DNA of 6,524 nt, from positions 1-6,524 of the forward strand of contig CAIYXE010000728.1 in NCBI GenBank assembly GCA_903930095.1. The letters are read 5' to 3'. The translations under genes were made by a program, and so were the position numbers. Below are positions 6,500 to 6,524 of this stretch, piece by piece (the first letter of the stretch is position 1; every line of letters begins with the position of its first letter). This stretch comes from an uncultured Hyphomicrobiales bacterium (GTDB lineage: Bacteria; Pseudomonadota; Alphaproteobacteria; Rhizobiales; Aestuariivirgaceae). The notes below the pieces were generated by a model, which saw only the letters and a list, made by a program, of their open reading frames with translations, was not told where the DNA came from and made no database searches.

Positions 6500-6524
6500 G
6501 ATTGTGCGTCAGCCAACCCTTGAG

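Overview
The window looks like chromosomal DNA from a GC-rich alphaproteobacterium, most likely of the Rhizobiales. The main support is the compact MTA/SAH nucleosidase, whose 'VSYRDMDAS' and 'STGANIVSGAAY' wording is, from memory, typical of that order, together with an alphaproteobacterial-style Tex protein. No transfer RNA, ribosomal RNA, CRISPR array or complete insertion sequence is visible.

Layout: (1) Positions 2-178 (+) hold the lysine-rich 3' end of a gene that begins outside the window. (2) Positions 237-about 601 (-) are a graveyard: a curlin-type (amyloid repeat) relic with a frameshift, joined in frame to the C-terminal end of a serine-recombinase-like protein. (3) Positions 632-892 hold nothing I can assign. 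(4) Positions 893-2392 (-) encode a 499-residue protein combining an RsbW-like ATPase-fold domain, a GNAT acetyltransferase domain and a C-terminal domain. (5) Positions 2773-3381 (+), divergent from it, encode a 5'-methylthioadenosine/S-adenosylhomocysteine nucleosidase. (6) Positions 3382-4094 have no intact gene. They contain a probable RidA-family C-terminal relic on the minus strand (3757-3912) and an unassigned 87-codon open frame. (7) Positions 4095-6446 (+) encode a full-length Tex (YhgF-type) nucleic-acid-binding protein.

The three intact genes do not form an obvious pathway. The nucleosidase clears by-products of S-adenosylmethionine use, Tex is a housekeeping RNA/transcription factor, and the ATPase-fold/GNAT protein is probably regulatory. 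The most interesting items are this fusion protein, whose ATP-binding motifs look degraded, and the run of decayed fragments (curlin, recombinase, RidA) around the three genes, which suggests repeated insertion and loss at this locus. I found no convincing new multi-gene system.
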